Of a DNA stretch of 30,643 bases, positions 30,184 through 30,643 are shown one piece after another. The position numbers and the translations under genes were made by a program. Within the stretch, counting starts at the first letter, position 1, and each line of letters opens with the position of its first letter. The DNA lies in the IMG/VR virus record IMGVR_UViG_3300045902_000205, positions 1-30,643 of that record. One strand, written 5' to 3'. The DNA comes from a virus. The notes under the pieces are model-generated. The model did not search any database and had not been told where the DNA came from. It was given only the letters and a program-made list of their open reading frames with translations.

Positions 30184-30643
30184 AAGAACAAAAAAAAGAA
30201 CGCTTAAAGAAGGTGCGGAAGACAAAACTCTATTTTACAGCCCTCGATTGATCATAAAAAGGGAAAAAGGCACGCTAAATTTTGATTTTCATGCGCCCGG
30301 ATGGTGGCATGATACGGAAGACCCAGCAGCGGCCATGGCGATTGTAGCAGGTTCAGAGTATAAATCTGAACCGGAAATACAGCAGATAGAATTGACAAGT
30401 GCCGATAAGAATAATATAGTAATAGAGGATTTTCTTTATTGGCTTTCAGGAGGAAACAGACAATGGTCGCCCGGAGGAGATAACGATTTTAACGTTGGAT
30501 GGAAAGAAGTAGAACCAGAGCTAGTAGAGAGGTTCGGAGCAGATTTCCTTAAAGAACTAAAACGCTGTAATACTTTGGGGGACATTCTTGAATTCTATTT
30601 AAAAGAAAAAGACTTCTTCATTCAGGAAGTTTGGGAAGTAGCA
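30173..30643 (+). CDS. Hypothetical phage protein, 3' end beyond window
   Basis: ATG 30173 opens a frame that runs without a stop to the window end (157 codons), overlapping the previous gene by 11 bp. The product starts MTYKRTKKRTLKEGAEDKT, then IIKREKGTLNFDFHAPGWWH, EDPAAAMAIVAGSEY, and EDFLYWLSGGNRQWSPGGDN. It is rich in Trp and acidic residues and has no recognised motif. The basic N-terminus followed by KEGAE resembles short N-terminal tags of other head-region proteins. I cannot assign a function. Confidence 0.7.
   Translation, partial: MTYKRTKKRTLKEGAEDKTLFYSPRLIIKREKGTLNFDFHAPGWWHDTEDPAAAMAIVAGSEYKSEPEIQQIELTSADKNNIVIEDFLYWLSGGNRQWSPGGDNDFNVGWKEVEPELVERFGADFLKELKRCNTLGDILEFYLKEKDFFIQEVWEVA

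Noticed and set aside
1-30643. CRISPR arrays, tRNA or rRNA genes
   Set aside because: I saw no regularly spaced direct repeats or cloverleaf-like segments; a tRNA scan was not possible.

Overview
The window reads as about 30.6 kb of a T4-like (myovirus-type) phage genome, or of a prophage or contig derived from one. Supporting genes are a gp61-like primase, the gp47/gp46 (SbcD/SbcC-like) recombination nuclease, a gp17-like large terminase, a gp20-like portal and a gp21-like prohead protease, plus long serine/glycine-rich or LamG-bearing tail proteins. DNA is AT-rich and nearly all genes are on the + strand with short gaps or 4-bp overlaps; no gene-free gap exceeds about 220 bp. Three promoters match the Bacteroidota pattern (TTG, 19-20 nt, TAnnTTTG), so the host is most likely a member of the Bacteroidota. 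That host call is inference from promoters only.

Layout. 1-929: tail of a tnpB transposon nuclease gene, sitting on the 5' end of a Vsr-like homing endonuclease gene. 939-5737: virion/tail genes and two unknown genes. 5878-6332: a frameshifted GIY-YIG endonuclease. 6363-8123: a complete IS200/IS605 element (tnpB and tnpA divergent, hairpin at each end). 8211-13362: replication/recombination block (primase, a small interrupted gene, gp47 core, a 45-bp transposon relic, a terminator, a reverse-strand cargo gene, then the gp47 back half fused to gp46). 13350-18919: a 1188-aa fibre-like protein and a three-part nucleotidyltransferase/ligase-like fusion. 18930-29529: packaging and head genes (two small genes, terminase, portal, several conserved unknowns, prohead protease). 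29526-30643: a decayed GIY-YIG gene and two head-region unknowns, the last cut by the window edge.

The striking feature is the load of selfish nucleases: two tnpB copies plus a solo transposon relic, one Vsr-like and two GIY-YIG homing endonucleases, and three LAGLIDADG inteins in three successive packaging/head enzymes (terminase, portal, protease). They are in different states. The terminase and portal inteins have each lost the catalytic acid of their first LAGLIDADG motif, whereas the protease intein keeps both. Both GIY-YIG genes are broken.

The most unusual functional arrangement is the recombination nuclease. The gp47 gene is cut between its metallophosphatase core and its capping domain by the transposon relic and a cargo gene, and the capping half is now translated as one protein with gp46 from its own promoter. 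Other points for follow-up are terminase and another gene that appear to start at ATA inside 4-bp overlaps, an in-frame stop in a small conserved-looking gene, and the nucleotidyltransferase-ligase fusion. Family assignments rest on motifs read by eye; no database search was possible.
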